64,000 nucleotides of DNA, from positions 141,501 to 205,500 of the forward strand of contig NW_026611594.1 in the NCBI RefSeq assembly GCF_028502605.1, written 5' to 3'. Made by a program: the position numbers and the translations under genes. The stretch comes from Trichoderma breve. Its lineage: Eukaryota > Ascomycota > Sordariomycetes > Hypocreales > Hypocreaceae. Positions 63,293-64,000 of the stretch are shown here, piece by piece (within the stretch, counting starts at the first letter, position 1; each line of letters begins with the position of its first letter). The notes under the pieces were generated by a model that was not told the DNA's origin, ran no database searches, and saw only the letters and a list, made by a program, of their open reading frames with translations.

Positions 63293-63901
63293 TCAAGCCT
63301 GTGTAATGACATCTGGAACTCCCAATTCGACGCTCTCCTCCAGCATGGCTACTCCGTGCGGCACCTTGAGCGGAGATGGAGGAAACCGTTCACTCAATAC
63401 AGCAGTCGATGCGGCACTTGTTGCTTCGTGGGATGATTCGTCGACGCTCAACTCACGAAGGTGGCCATTTGCCGGCGTTTGCGGAACTGCCGATTCGGAG
63501 AGTAGCATGTCAATTTGACTGGAAGAAGCCTTTTCCGAGGGAGTGGAACTACTTGCAGGTTAGCTGCTTCACAAGAACGAGATACTGTTCTTAAATCTAG
63601 CTACTCACCAGCCGATATCATCGATGCGGTCATCAGTCTCATTCAAGTGAATCACTGGCGATGGCGGAGGTGTCCATTGTTGTGGATCAAACGTGCTGGA
63701 TCCAGTAGCCTCTGCAAGCACATCCAGATTCTCGCACTTGGGGGAGTATTTTAAATGCACAGAGACGTTGCCTGATGCTTTGGGCGTCAGAGACCAGTCA
63801 AAATCAGCATCGTACTCTTCGATCTCGGTGTCATCCCCTTGCCTTGTCCACAAACGGCGCCCACGAGCTATCTGGGCGTCGATCCAATCCGTGGCACTCA
63901 T
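63293..63901 (-). CDS. Small acidic predicted protein, unknown family
   Basis: Two exons: 63901-63609 and 63551-63293, giving 183 aa. Starts MSATDWIDAQIARGRRLWTR with an acidic stretch (DDTEIEEYDADFDWSL), then VSVHLKYSPKCENLDVLAEA and, after the splice, a Ser/Glu-rich end (ELSVDESSHEATSAASTAVL). Mostly disordered, no membrane segment or signal peptide. The GTGAGT donor, CTAAC branch site and AG acceptor (AACCTGCAAG) keep the frame, which supports the model. Family not recognised. It sits about 0.9 kb upstream of the NLR gene, same strand. Confidence 0.65.
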
Positions 63902-64000
63902 AGTTGATGCGTGTGAATCATGCGTAGAGTGAGCGGGTGAAGATTGAGGCTATCATAGCAATATTAATCACAACTGCTGTAAAGGTATGTATACGCTAAT

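Noticed and set aside
1..64000. tRNA genes, rRNA genes, CRISPR arrays, bacterial operons or ribosome binding sites
   Set aside because: No convincing B-box/cloverleaf pair, rRNA core or regularly spaced repeat array was found by eye, and the intron-rich genes show a eukaryotic genome. A tRNAscan run could still reveal a missed tRNA.

Overview
The window looks like nuclear DNA of a filamentous ascomycete, most likely a sordariomycete and plausibly Hypocreales (Trichoderma-like). Genes carry short introns of about 50-110 nt with fungal GTAAGT-like donors, and intergenic gaps are 0.05-3 kb. The set of families (fluoride exporter FEX, MYND/DUF4470 protein, OTT_1508-like deaminase, fungal NB-ARC/TPR receptor, Zn2Cys6 and FAR1 regulators) is typical of Pezizomycotina. 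Exon models were built by hand from reading frame, splice-site motifs and family motifs. No tRNA, rRNA, CRISPR array or intact transposase was seen.

Layout. 0-4.2 kb: gene-poor left edge with broken minus-strand coding remnants. 4.4-12.7 kb: glutathione S-transferase, a MYND-finger/DUF4470 protein with an internal duplication, a bacterial-type uracil phosphoribosyltransferase, and a two-domain fluoride channel. 13-20.6 kb: an amidoligase-like protein, DNA ligase IV, and a CorA-type metal transporter with GQN in place of GMN. 21.5-23.1 kb: a secreted protein with two lectin-like domains, then 3 kb of nearly empty DNA. 26-38 kb: core genes: an adenylosuccinate lyase (divergent), vacuolar alkaline phosphatase, an alpha/beta-hydrolase fused to a dual-specificity phosphatase, complex I assembly factor NDUFAF3, ribosomal protein eL34 and a small conserved-looking protein. 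38-45 kb: a GTAC-rich regulatory stretch, a FAR1 DNA-binding protein, repeat and hairpin debris, and an orphan protein. 45.5-54.3 kb: accessory block with a Zn2Cys6 regulator, a GH18 chitinase-like enzyme without signal peptide, an OTT_1508-like deaminase and a C2H2 factor carrying one in-frame stop. 54.6-59.8 kb: core genes RAD9 and a convergent RCC1-repeat protein, then prephenate dehydrogenase TYR1 with an unusually long first intron. 60-64 kb: a single-exon NB-ARC/TPR receptor with a possible amyloid signalling motif, and a small unknown protein.

Genes are transcribed one by one. The only evident functional coupling is shared promoter space between divergent pairs (UPRT/FEX, amidoligase/LIG4, RCC1-protein/TYR1) and tight convergent ends (RAD9/RCC1-protein, 53 bp apart). 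The most novel candidates are the OTT_1508-like deaminase, the NB-ARC receptor with the N-terminal glycine/asparagine motif, the hydrolase-phosphatase fusion, and the recursive-splice-like junction inside the long TYR1 intron.
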